A stretch of DNA of 38,167 nucleotides from Eggerthellaceae bacterium. Lineage in GTDB: Bacteria > Actinomycetota > Coriobacteriia > Coriobacteriales > Eggerthellaceae. A model generated the notes under the pieces. That model saw only the letters and a list, made by a program, of their open reading frames with translations, did not search any database and had not been told where the DNA came from. A program made the position numbers and the translations under genes. Location of the stretch: assembly GCA_022644775.1 (NCBI GenBank), contig JALCHN010000016.1, positions 1 through 38,167 of the forward strand, read 5' to 3'. Shown piece by piece: positions 8,901-15,634 of the stretch. Within the stretch, counting starts at the first letter, position 1. Every line of letters begins with the position of its first letter.

Positions 8901-9305
8901 GAACGGCTGGGCAAGTCCGGCGTGAGCTACTTCACGATCACGGGCGCCACGCCCAAGAAGCGGCGCCTGGAGTTGGTGAACGAGTTCAACGCCAACGACG
9001 TGCCGGTGTTCCTCATCTCGCTGAAGGCGGGCGGCACGGGCCTGAACCTCACGGGCGCGTCGATGGTGATCCACGCCGACCCCTGGTGGAACGCGGCGGC
9101 CGAAAACCAGGCGACCGACCGTGCCCATCGCATCGGCCAGCAGCGCACGGTGAGCGTGTACAAGGTGATCGCGAAGGGCACGATCGAAGAGCGCATCGTC
9201 GATTTGCAGGAGCGCAAGAGCGAGCTCGCGCACACCCTGCTGGCGGGTTCGGGGGCATCGCTTGCCAAGCTTTCGACCGACGACCTGATCGCCCTGCTGT
9301 CGTAG
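5958..9305 (+). CDS. SWIM zinc-finger SNF2-family helicase
   Basis: This 1115-residue protein is a SNF2/Rad54-type DNA translocase with an N-terminal SWIM finger. The SWIM motif is C78-x-C80-x9-C90-x-H92. The helicase part begins near residue 640. It shows Walker A (DEMGLGKS, Lys677), DEAQ (771-774), LTGTPVENR, VFSQFTSFL, SLKAGGTGLNLTGA, and motif VI (ATDRAHRIGQQRTV). The protein would couple ATP hydrolysis to movement on duplex DNA; bacterial members are linked to transcription recycling (RapA) or to repair and genome defence, and which applies here is unknown. A Ser/Tyr/Gly low-complexity stretch lies at about residues 224-238. The ATG has GGAAAGGAAG upstream at a rather long distance. It is flanked by a hairpin on the left and a palindrome cluster on the right, so it looks monocistronic. 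Confidence 0.93.
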   Translation: MISARELRNNCRTATYQRGRDIADRPSCIIAPVAEETQVRGVRRLRLAARMRGTDPGDVYETEVFIDPVEGEILDYDCTCPASDNFSGMCKHAVGLVMRYNDAPRSFRDASGARARQTSGALSLIMDRTSAGPRQAQANVDLDMQLSYYFDQWKLQFKIAGPKGSYVLKNIGDFLDHMRAGDYVSYGKKLAFTHVPGNLTPRARKIWRFLDAAVEARRELAPLASSSYSYGYSYGYSNPVRVGREMQLANAELLDLFEIFEGEQIEIVDEEQAIEAQGAYLMRTGRSRGRLARDMDRVAVTVREGKPDLGISIAATDGGFEVGAPEPARIVSDGQRLALWRGDTLWLCPPSFASARKVLEALYGGDGALFVSTADAPRFAATVLPLFEDVLGAQAPEELDALKPVPCELAFYLDRTRTAVVCDARAVYGGQSFHVLAPITREDAHVRDPEQEAVGAEAVRSYFSEFAVPKGEAGRTVGTIAIDDADAIGNLLFGGLAAFREAGQVYTTPAFDKLLFDGHPTVQTGLSISGDLINLDISADELDPEEVARILDSYRLRRRYHRLKNGAFLNVGDMDLAQLDRLSSDLGLSGRQLGAGEVELPLYEAFYLKDRLPGADRDASFTAYLDRFDEERAKKRVPPVSLASVLRPYQVEGFAWLSLLASCGFGGILADEMGLGKSVQLISWLVSCADEAHEPSLIVCPASLVYNWAAEFERFAPQMRVAALVGAKAHRAAERARAAAGEVDVMITSYDILRIDVEDFAKMKLFSCTLDEAQYIKNQSTKVAKAAKRVRAEHRFALTGTPVENRPSELWSIFDFLMPGLLGSAMHFRERFEIPVLGNDEEAQKSLQALVGPFILRRLKANVLTDLPDKMESRVYAQMTGPQAKAYQASEQHLRDALNAQKRESASRSHEPGSNEMSKVQVLAQLTRLRQLCLDPALVFENYKGGAAKLDTIVDLVGEGIESGQKILVFSQFTSFLKRIAERLGKSGVSYFTITGATPKKRRLELVNEFNANDVPVFLISLKAGGTGLNLTGASMVIHADPWWNAAAENQATDRAHRIGQQRTVSVYKVIAKGTIEERIVDLQERKSELAHTLLAGSGASLAKLSTDDLIALLS

Positions 9306-9307
9306 CG

Positions 9308-9418
9308 TGTGCCACACCCCCGTGTGTCACACCCCGGGGGTTTGGCACACGCGACCGACGACCTTGTGCCACACCCCGGGGGTTTGGCACATGTGCCAAG
9401 CCCCGGGGGTGTGGCACA
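9308..9418. repeat. Cluster of 27-bp palindromes (two direct, one inverted, one half copy)
   Basis: Three 27-nt units lie at 9323-9349, 9365-9391 and 9392-9418, plus a half unit at 9308-9322. Each has TGTGCCA-type arms around a CCCCGGGGG centre. The second and third units are in opposite orientation and abut each other. The cluster starts three bases after the helicase stop codon. It could act as a transcription end or be a mobile REP/MITE-like family. It is unrelated in sequence to the 33-bp elements at 2.5-3.0 kb. Confidence 0.82.
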
Positions 9419-9421
9419 CGC

Positions 9422-9493
9422 GATGCGGGCGCGGCCGACCTCATCGGCGTGGGGCGGGCGATGCTGAAGGACCCCGCCTCGTGGGGCGCATAG
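9422..9493 (+). pseudogene. C-terminal remnant of an NADH:flavin oxidoreductase-like gene
   Basis: A short open stretch ending in TAG encodes a 23-residue tail including ADLIGVGRAMLKDPASW. This closely resembles the C-terminal FMN-phosphate region of old-yellow-enzyme / NADH:flavin oxidoreductases (typically ADLIGVGRALLADPDW). No start codon or upstream body of such a gene is present; the palindrome cluster lies directly before it. I read it as the residue of a deletion. The match is from memory of the family, not a search. Confidence 0.5.
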
Positions 9494-9509
9494 TTCTTGA
9501 CGCATGGTG

Positions 9510-9563
9510 TTGAATGCTTGGGCACTGGGTGTATAAATTAGGCCTAAACAGGCACTAAACAGG
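9510..9563 (+). promoter_or_regulatory. Promoter and possible autoregulatory repeats of the antitoxin gene
   Basis: A -35-like TTGAAT (9510-9515) and a -10-like TATAAA (9532-9537) are separated by 16 bp. Two direct repeats of CTAAACAGG follow at 9544-9552 and 9555-9563, one helical turn apart (11 bp). The second overlaps the ribosome binding site. Such a layout fits an operator bound by the antitoxin itself, which is inference. Confidence 0.5.
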
Positions 9564-9571
9564 AGGCGACC

Positions 9572-9856
9572 ATGGCATCTCGAACGGCAGAAGTGAAGTC
9601 GTATGTGGAGCCTCGGACCAAGTCGGAGGCGTCGGAGGTGTATGCGCGTTGGGGCATGAGCCTTTCCGATGCGGTGAACACGTTCCTCATCAAATCGATC
9701 GAAGTGGGCGGGCTCCCGTTCGACATGCGCCCAGAGCCCAGCCCCGTCTATAAGGCGTCCACGGTGCTGCCCGCCAATCCGGCCTATGGGTCTAGCGTCC
9801 TGCCGTCAGAGATGGACGACGAGGAGGACGGTCTCTATGACGGTCTTGCCGAATAG
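9572..9856 (+). CDS. RelB/DinJ-family antitoxin
   Basis: This 94-residue protein begins with a ribbon-helix-helix segment (AEVKSYVEPRTKSEASEVYARWGMSLSDAVNTFL) that is the hallmark of RelB/DinJ antitoxins, including the VYARWGMSLSDAVN pattern. It is followed by GLPFDM, also family typical, and an acidic C-terminus. Such proteins dimerise, bind their own promoter and neutralise a RelE/YafQ-type mRNase. The start ATG has CAGGAGG upstream. No toxin-like gene follows, only a small gene overlapping the last 20 bases. It is therefore an orphan antitoxin or part of an unusual pair. Confidence 0.82.
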   Translation: MASRTAEVKSYVEPRTKSEASEVYARWGMSLSDAVNTFLIKSIEVGGLPFDMRPEPSPVYKASTVLPANPAYGSSVLPSEMDDEEDGLYDGLAE

Positions 9857-10076
9857 CGACGCAGACGAAAACAAGCCAGATCCGCATCTCGTAAATGCGC
9901 GGTTGTTCGGTATGAGACAGTCCTTCGTCGCGGATGGCGCGGAACAGGCGTCCTACGAGCAGCAATTGAAGAACGCTCTTTTGGAATCGCGGAACGATTT
10001 CGAACACGGACGGTGTTACACGTCCCGCGAGAGCCTGATGCAAGCGGTAAAGGCGAAAAGGGCAGCTCGCGCTTAG
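9837..10076 (+). CDS. Small protein overlapping the antitoxin gene
   Basis: This 79-residue gene starts 20 bases inside the antitoxin reading frame (ATG 9837, GAGGAGGA upstream), in the +1 frame. The overlap and spacing suggest translational coupling. The C-terminal part (LKNALLESRNDFEHGRCYTSRESLMQAVKAKR) resembles the tail of Phd/RelB-type antitoxins that read ...GR-x-YTSEEVMxxL. It does not resemble a RelE or YafQ toxin: it is short, acidic at the start and lacks the usual basic catalytic core. It may be a second antitoxin piece, for example the toxin-binding half of a split antitoxin. The function is not recognised with confidence. Confidence 0.6.
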   Translation: MTVLPNSDADENKPDPHLVNARLFGMRQSFVADGAEQASYEQQLKNALLESRNDFEHGRCYTSRESLMQAVKAKRAARA

Positions 10077-10110
10077 CGTGGCCTGCCCTTTCTTTGATGC
10101 ACGCCCGCGG

Positions 10111-10398
10111 TTAGATTTCCTCGTACACGTCGACTCGGGACGTGCCCGGAACCGCCATCTCGCCCAGCTGCGGGACGATTTCCTTGAAGTGCGCAGACGC
10201 CTGATGCGCTTCAAGTGTGGCGCGGTCGCGCCACACTTCCACGAAGCAGTAGCCCTGCGGGTCGTCGACCTTGCGGTTGAGCGTGTAGCTTGCGCATCCG
10301 TCCTCGGCGGTCGACGCGCGCACGAGCTCGCGGGCCAGCTGCTCGTAGGCGGCCGTGCATTCGGCGCGCACCGTGCGCGCAGCGACGATTCGAATCAT
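10111..10398 (-). CDS. ABM-domain (antibiotic biosynthesis monooxygenase-like) protein
   Basis: This 95-residue protein has the YgiN/ABM ferredoxin-like fold pattern: MIRIVAARTVRAECTAAYEQLARELVRAS at the start, a CASYTLNRKVDDPQGYCFVEVWRDRATLEAHQAS core, and the HFKEIVPQL segment. Members dimerise and act as quinol monooxygenases or heme-degrading or aldehyde-handling enzymes. The core GCASYxLxRxxDDP...F-x-EVWxD is well kept. The start ATG follows GAAAGGA. It lies just past the 3' end of hsdR on the same strand with a 25-bp gap, so it could be read through from the RM operon. It has no obvious functional tie to it. The substrate is unknown. Confidence 0.78.
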   Translation of the reverse strand: MIRIVAARTVRAECTAAYEQLARELVRASTAEDGCASYTLNRKVDDPQGYCFVEVWRDRATLEAHQASAHFKEIVPQLGEMAVPGTSRVDVYEEI

Positions 10399-10423
10399 GC
10401 GGGGTCCTTTCGCGGGACGAACT

Positions 10424-13400
10424 TTACTTGTCTTCGGAATTGCAGCGTGCGTACACGATTGGCAGCAGGTCGTTGTTCATGACGCGCAGATACGCATCGG
10501 GATTCTTGCTGAACGTATCGTACATATCGGTGCTGTCGGAAACGATGGCCGCAAGTGCGAGATTCACCACGTCGCCGAAAATGGCCCGCAAATCGCTCAT
10601 GCTGTTGGTGCGGGCTTTGGCGACGAAATCCTCGTCTTCGCAGATCTTGTCGGCGCATGCCTTGATAATTTTGTCTGCTTCGGTCCAATCTGCATCGAAT
10701 TCGCTGTTCAAGTGCTCGATGAGCACGCTCAGGCGCTCTTCTTCCTCTTCTTTGGCCACGCCCGCGTTCGCTCCGCCGTTATGCAGATCGGTGCTTTCAA
10801 GCTTGATGGACTCCGTGCCCTTGTCCTCGATGCGCAGGTATTCAAGCTCCACCTTGTCGCGCAGGTCGGGCGTGCTGCCCGTCTCGAGGAAGAGCTTCTT
10901 TACCAGGTAGCCCGCATAGACGAAGAAGCGGTGCAGGTCCTCGTCGCCTAGGCTGATCATCTGCGTGATGAACGAATACGAGCGCAGGAACTTGCGCAAC
11001 AGGGCCTTGAACTCGCGCTTGGGCGTGTCGTCCAAATCGCGCCACCGGTCGACGGCGGGCTGCAGTTTCGGCTCGATTTTGCTAAGCGCTTCTTCGGGAT
11101 TTTGCGTGTCGAAGTAGATGGTCGCAACGGCTTCGACTTCCGACTCTTCGTACACGTAATAGCCGTCCAGGCGTTCCTTCAGGTTGTAGATCACATCGGG
11201 GTCGGTCGCGGCATCGAGCTGCGTGGTCTCGTAGTAATCGGAAAAGCTGGCGCGAATGGCGTCCCACGTATTGGCGAAATCCAAACACGAAGGTGCGCTT
11301 GCCGGGGATGGTGCACGTGCGGTTCAAGCGGCTGAGCGTCTGCACGGCCGCCACGCCCGTGAGCATCTTGTCCACGTACATCGCGCAGAGTTTGGGCTGG
11401 TCGAAGCCCGTTTGGAACTTGTTGGCGCACACGATGATGCGCTTGCTGTCGGTGTTGAAGACGTCTGCCGTTTGCGTTTCGGCGACGCCGTTCAGCTTGG
11501 CTTCGGTGATTTCCTTCCCGTCGACTTCGAGCTTTCCCGAAAACGCCACCATTACCTCGCAGGCGTAGTGCTGCTCCTTGATGTAGCTGGTCATGGCAAG
11601 GTAGAGCCGGTAGGCCATCGGCCGGCTCCAGGTCACGACCATCGCTTTCGACTTGCCACCCAAAACGCCTTCCACGTCGTTCATGAAATGCTCGACGATG
11701 ATTTGCGCTTTCTGCTCGACCATCTTCGGACTCCAGTCGACGATGCTCATAAGGGCGCGGTTGGCCTTCATCTCCTTGTACTTGGGGTCGTCGGCGATGG
11801 TTTTCACCAGCTTGAAGTAGCTTTCGAAGCAGGTGTAGTTTTCGAGCACGTCCAGGATGAAGCCCTCTTCGATGGCCTGCTTCATGCTGTACAGATGGAA
11901 GGGGCGCGGAATGAGAATGCCGTTCGCGTCTCGCTTGCACAGCTCGTCGCGCGTGCCGAAGACCTCGAGCGTCGCGGGCTTGGGGGTTGCCGTGAACGCG
12001 AAGAAGCTGAGGTTGGGAATCGTCCCCTGCGCCTTCATCTCCTTGGCGAGCTCGTCTTCGTCGTCCCACGGTTCGTCGGGGTCGAGGTCGCGGTCGATCA
12101 AGGCGAGCTTCATCTTCGCGTTGGCCTTGCCGCTCTGCGAACTATGGGCTTCGTCGATGATGACGGCGAACTTTCGGCCGCTCACCCTGGTTTCGCTGCA
12201 GATGTAGGGGAACTTTTGAATGGTGCTCGTGATGATCTGCGATCCGGAATTCAGCGCTTCGCGCAGGCCTGCCGATCCGTCCTTTTCGGTCACGCAGACG
12301 ACGACGCCCCTCGTGTGGTCCACCGATTCGATGGTTTTGGAAAGCTGCGTGTCGAGGTTGCGCCGGTCGGTGAGTATGACCACGGTGTCGAACACGGGGT
12401 TGTCGGCATCGTCGTGAAGCGATTGCAGGTGGTGGGCCAACCAGGCGATGGTGTTCGACTTGCCCGATCCGGCCGAGTGCTGAATGAGGTAGCTTTTGCC
12501 GGCGCCGTTTGCCTTGGCGTCCGCCACGAGCTTGCGCACGGCATCGAGCTGGTGGTAACGCGGGAAGATGATCTTCTTCATCGTGTGCTCGTCGTCGTAT
12601 TCGACGCGCACGAACCGCTGGATGATGTCGAGCAGGCTGTCGGTAGCAAGGATGTTGCGGTAGAGGTATTCAGTGCGGTACCCGTGGGGGTTGGGCGGGT
12701 TGCCGGCTCCGTTCTTCCCGTTGCCCTTGTTGAACGGCATGAAATACGATTTCCCGTTTGCGAGCCAGGTGCACATCTCCACCGTTTCGGAATCGACGGC
12801 GAAGTGTACAATGGCCCTGCGGTTGGGCTTGAAGAGCAGCTCTTTGGGGCTGCGGCGCTGCTTGTATTCCTTCACGGCATGGTCGGTGCGCTGGCCGGAC
12901 AGGTTGTTCTTCAGCTCCATCGTGACCACGGGAATCCCGTTGAGGAAAAGCACCACGTCGACCGAATTGTTCAGGTCGTCGGGCAACGTTCCGTAGCGGA
13001 GCTGCCGCACCACTTCGAAACGGTTGGCCCGATAGTGCTTCAACGTGTCGGGGTTCTTATCGTTTGCCGGGCGGAAGTAGCACAGATTGAACTGCGCTCC
13101 CGGCGCCATTTTGATGCCATGGCGGAGCACGTTGATTACGCCGCCCCGTTCGTCGTGCGGTTCGAGCTCGTCGGTAAGGCGCTTCAGGAAGCGGTCGGTC
13201 GCATGCGCACCGTAGAGCTTTTCGATCTTGGCCCATTCCTGCGGTTGCGTTTCGCGCACGAACCCGATGAGGGAGTCCACCTTCAGGGCGAGCTTGCGGT
13301 CGTAGTCGGCTTGCCCCTCCGTGTTGTTGGCGAAGGTCGTCCATCCGACGTTGCCGAGCATGGCCGTGACGTCGTTTTCGAATTGCTTTTCATCGAGGTT

Positions 13401-13463
13401 CGGCGTAGTGGGGGAATAGTATTCCATCGTTTCGCTCGATGCGGTGTCGCGAGTGTCTTTCAT
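10424..13463 (-). pseudogene. hsdR: Type I restriction enzyme R subunit, frameshifted
   Basis: This is the DNA translocase/endonuclease subunit of a type I restriction system. The N-terminal nuclease domain shows a PD-(D/E)xK site (Asp169, Glu183-x-Lys185 in MELKNN). Walker A is HSAGSGKS with Lys335, the DEAH box is at 437-440, and FTATPKP follows. After Val726 (TFV) the frame is lost by one extra T in a TTT run (minus strand; AAA at 11283-11285 on the plus strand). Without it the text reads TFVLDFANTWDAIRASFSDYYE and continues as a normal HsdR C-terminus to 10424. Repaired length is 1012 residues, the family norm. As it stands, translation runs about 68 codons out of frame to a stop near 11082. 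The start ATG has CAGGAGA five bases upstream. A sequencing error is possible. Confidence 0.9.
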
Positions 13464-13477
13464 GGCGTCTCCTGTTG

Positions 13478-13741
13478 CTACGAGCGGCTGGAAAGCCCGT
13501 TGGCTGCAAGCTGGTCGAAGTCGGGCGTCCAAAGCGCGAGGGCAAGCGATCCAACGAGTTCCGAACAGCTCTCTTCGAGCTTGTGACTTGTCTGCGCTAG
13601 CGTTCTGTTGTCGAACACTCTCCGACCAGTTCCGCCAAACATGGCTTTGATATTATTGATGAAATCGTGTCGGACGGTTTTCGTGCTGTCGCCCAATGCT
13701 ATGTATTTGGCCTTCTTCTGCGATATTGAGTTATTTGCCAT
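13478..13741 (-). CDS. Small basic hypothetical protein in the RM operon
   Basis: This 87-residue protein starts with ATG directly after the TAG of the upstream gene (TAGATG), with GGTGGAG before it. It ends 14 bases before hsdR. The N-terminal half is basic and polar (SISQKKAKYIALGDSTKTVRHDFINNIKAMFGGTGRR), the C-terminal half helical with LEESCSELVGSLALALWTPDF. There is no signal peptide or known motif that I recognise. The coupling on both sides suggests it is made with the RM proteins, as a modifier of HsdR or a separate defence or immunity peptide. Real-gene status rests on the tight spacing and the ribosome binding site. Confidence 0.62.
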   Translation of the reverse strand: MANNSISQKKAKYIALGDSTKTVRHDFINNIKAMFGGTGRRVFDNRTLAQTSHKLEESCSELVGSLALALWTPDFDQLAANGLSSRS

Positions 13742-14335
13742 CTATAACTCCACCTTTGTCCATGCTTCTTGAAGCTGTAGCTGACGTTCTGCCCAGTTGC
13801 CTTCAAAAAACATAAGCGATGTCTCGTGGAGTTTGTCACGTTCGTCATAGTAGGAAATGCGTATCTCGTCGAATGATGCTTCGGCTAGATTGTTCGCGTT
13901 TTGGAAACTTGTGAAGAAGAAGTTCTCTTTCTTAATGCTCTTTGGCAAGGCAACGCAGGAATACGAGCTATTCTCATCGCCAAGCGCAAAGCTGTCCCGA
14001 TACTGAATTTCGCCGTTATGCTTATGCTCATGAATGATGCCCTCAGTTTGGTGCATACGCCTAACCAATGAGCCGTTTTTCCGTAGGGCAAGTGAAATGT
14101 CGCGTACGACTCTTGTGGTATTGCTTGAATTCCGAATCTCGAGTTCAAGTGGAAGAGCAAATGAAATCCTACCTTCGGTTTTTGAGAACCCCCAATATGT
14201 AAGGAATTGGGAATTAATGCGATAGTAGAAGTTAAGCTTCCCCCAGCGGTCCATTAGTCTTGTTGCAATCTGAATGCCCAAGCTAGAAAGGAAACCTATC
14301 AAGCCTCCTATTAGTGTGTTGATGTCTGGCTCCAT
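13742..14335 (-). CDS. Membrane-anchored hypothetical protein in the RM operon
   Basis: This 197-residue protein has one probable N-terminal membrane helix (NTLIGGLIGFLSSLGIQIATRL, residues 6-27). A soluble mostly beta-rich part follows, with LELEIRNSSNTTRVVRDISLALRKNGS near residue 65 and RISYYDERDKLHETSLMFF near 155. This strand-rich pattern with a preceding membrane helix resembles a cytoplasmic or sensory Ig-like domain, but I recognise no named family. The ATG lies four bases from the hsdS stop, after CAGGGG. The region is visibly AT-richer than its neighbours and uses codons such as AAT, TTT and AGA that are rare elsewhere here, pointing to recent acquisition. The function is unknown; a role in phage defence is inferred from location only. 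Confidence 0.7.
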   Translation of the reverse strand: MEPDINTLIGGLIGFLSSLGIQIATRLMDRWGKLNFYYRINSQFLTYWGFSKTEGRISFALPLELEIRNSSNTTRVVRDISLALRKNGSLVRRMHQTEGIIHEHKHNGEIQYRDSFALGDENSSYSCVALPKSIKKENFFFTSFQNANNLAEASFDEIRISYYDERDKLHETSLMFFEGNWAERQLQLQEAWTKVEL

Positions 14336-14339
14336 TGCA

Positions 14340-15632
14340 TTACACCCCTGGAACCTTGAATTTGCCCGTGACGGCTTCGGATATGAGAGACTTACGGTAT
14401 TCGCGCAGCTTGTCGGCCATGGTCTGTTTGTCTGTGATGAGCCCGTCGATTTCGGCGGTCTTGGTGTCGAGGTAAGCGACGATTCTGTTCTGTTCTTCTA
14501 TTGGTGCAATAACGAAAGGCGTTGTTGCTAGAATTCTGGTGTTTAGATTCTGGAGCGTTGTCCCTACACTCTTGAGCTCTAGGTAGCTTTTTACAAAGTC
14601 ACATCGAAGGTAATAGACAGCGAATTTTGGAACTACTGTTTCGTATAGCTCCATTTCTATACTTCCCGTGCCACAGAAAAGCCCGTCATGTTCGATGAGA
14701 GCGCAACGCCCCATTTCGCCGCGTCTTCCAAAGATAATTTCATTTCTTTTCATTAAGTGCTGGGAAAGCGCATTCGCGAGTTTCCTACAAATTCGGTTGC
14801 ATGTCGAAGGGACGATCTTCCCGTCAATAATGTTCGCGGGATTGACGACGCAGATCTCGCCGTCATCTGAATAATCTTTAGAGTGGAGCTGGCTACCGAA
14901 CGGTCCAGTTTGAATTGTCTTAATTGATTTTCCTAGGTTTGCACAGTGCCAGTTCTTGGGGATCTCGCCAATCCATTTGATGCCGGAGTCCTTCATGGGC
15001 ACGGTTGGGTCGAGGCCTTTGGTGACTGCTTCGGAGATGACCGATTTGCGGTACTCCTGTAGCAGCTCGACTTCTCGCTCGCAGTCTGCAATGAGCCCGT
15101 CGATCTTGCCAGTCTTGGCGTCAAGATAGTCGGCAATTGCTTGCTGTTCAGAGAATGGCGGGAAGGATACAAGAATGTTCTTCATCCGCGGCCAGTTGGT
15201 TGACCAAAGGTCGTCGACAATGCCGGTTCCCTGGCGATAATATTCGTCAGCAAATCCTTCACTACTGAAAAGGTAGGAATAGTATCGCCCGTCCATTGCA
15301 TGTTCGTTTTTCGGTGCAAGGACATTTGATATTAGCGTCACCGACCCGTCGAAGGCAGATATCCCACATGCCCCTCGCCTGTCTGAGCGGCTGTTTATTA
15401 CAAAATCCCCAGTTTTCACGAGCTTTCTGTTGTCGTTGTCTTGCGACTTGGCGGCCGTTTCGAGTTGCGGCACTACGCCCTGCATTGTCACTGAAAGTGG
15501 AGGGTAATCGCGATCGCTAACTTTCTCGTTTCTTGCGTCGTAGAGAGCAGATATCCTACGTACATTCCATCCCTCAGGAATCTCCCCGATCCATTCCACG
15601 CCCGAATCCTTGTACGCTTCGTACCGCTCCAT
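14340..15632 (-). CDS. hsdS: Type I restriction-modification specificity subunit
   Basis: This 430-residue protein sets the DNA target of the type I complex. It has two half-repeats. Each starts with a WIGEIP motif (GVEWIGEIPEGWN near residue 12, GIKWIGEIPKNWH near residue 219) and a variable target-recognition domain. Each ends in a conserved helix (EQQAIADYLDAKTGKIDGLI and EQNRIVAYLDTKTAEIDGLI) followed by a LLQEYRKSVISEAVT or KLREYRKSLISEAVT spacer. The two helices set the gap between half-sites. It starts two bases after the hsdM stop. The recognition domains are AT-richer than the conserved parts, as is usual for swapped domains. The target sequence cannot be predicted from this. Confidence 0.93.
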   Translation of the reverse strand: MERYEAYKDSGVEWIGEIPEGWNVRRISALYDARNEKVSDRDYPPLSVTMQGVVPQLETAAKSQDNDNRKLVKTGDFVINSRSDRRGACGISAFDGSVTLISNVLAPKNEHAMDGRYYSYLFSSEGFADEYYRQGTGIVDDLWSTNWPRMKNILVSFPPFSEQQAIADYLDAKTGKIDGLIADCEREVELLQEYRKSVISEAVTKGLDPTVPMKDSGIKWIGEIPKNWHCANLGKSIKTIQTGPFGSQLHSKDYSDDGEICVVNPANIIDGKIVPSTCNRICRKLANALSQHLMKRNEIIFGRRGEMGRCALIEHDGLFCGTGSIEMELYETVVPKFAVYYLRCDFVKSYLELKSVGTTLQNLNTRILATTPFVIAPIEEQNRIVAYLDTKTAEIDGLITDKQTMADKLREYRKSLISEAVTGKFKVPGV

Positions 15633-15634
15633 GG

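Noticed and set aside
10424-11284. Separate gene for the HsdR C-terminal part
   Set aside because: It begins with TTG exactly at the break, has no ribosome binding site and continues the HsdR domain without a gap; better seen as the second half of a frameshifted gene.
11283-11285. Phase-variable slippage tract in hsdR
   Set aside because: A run of three bases is too short to be a typical slippage tract; a simple indel or sequencing error is more likely.
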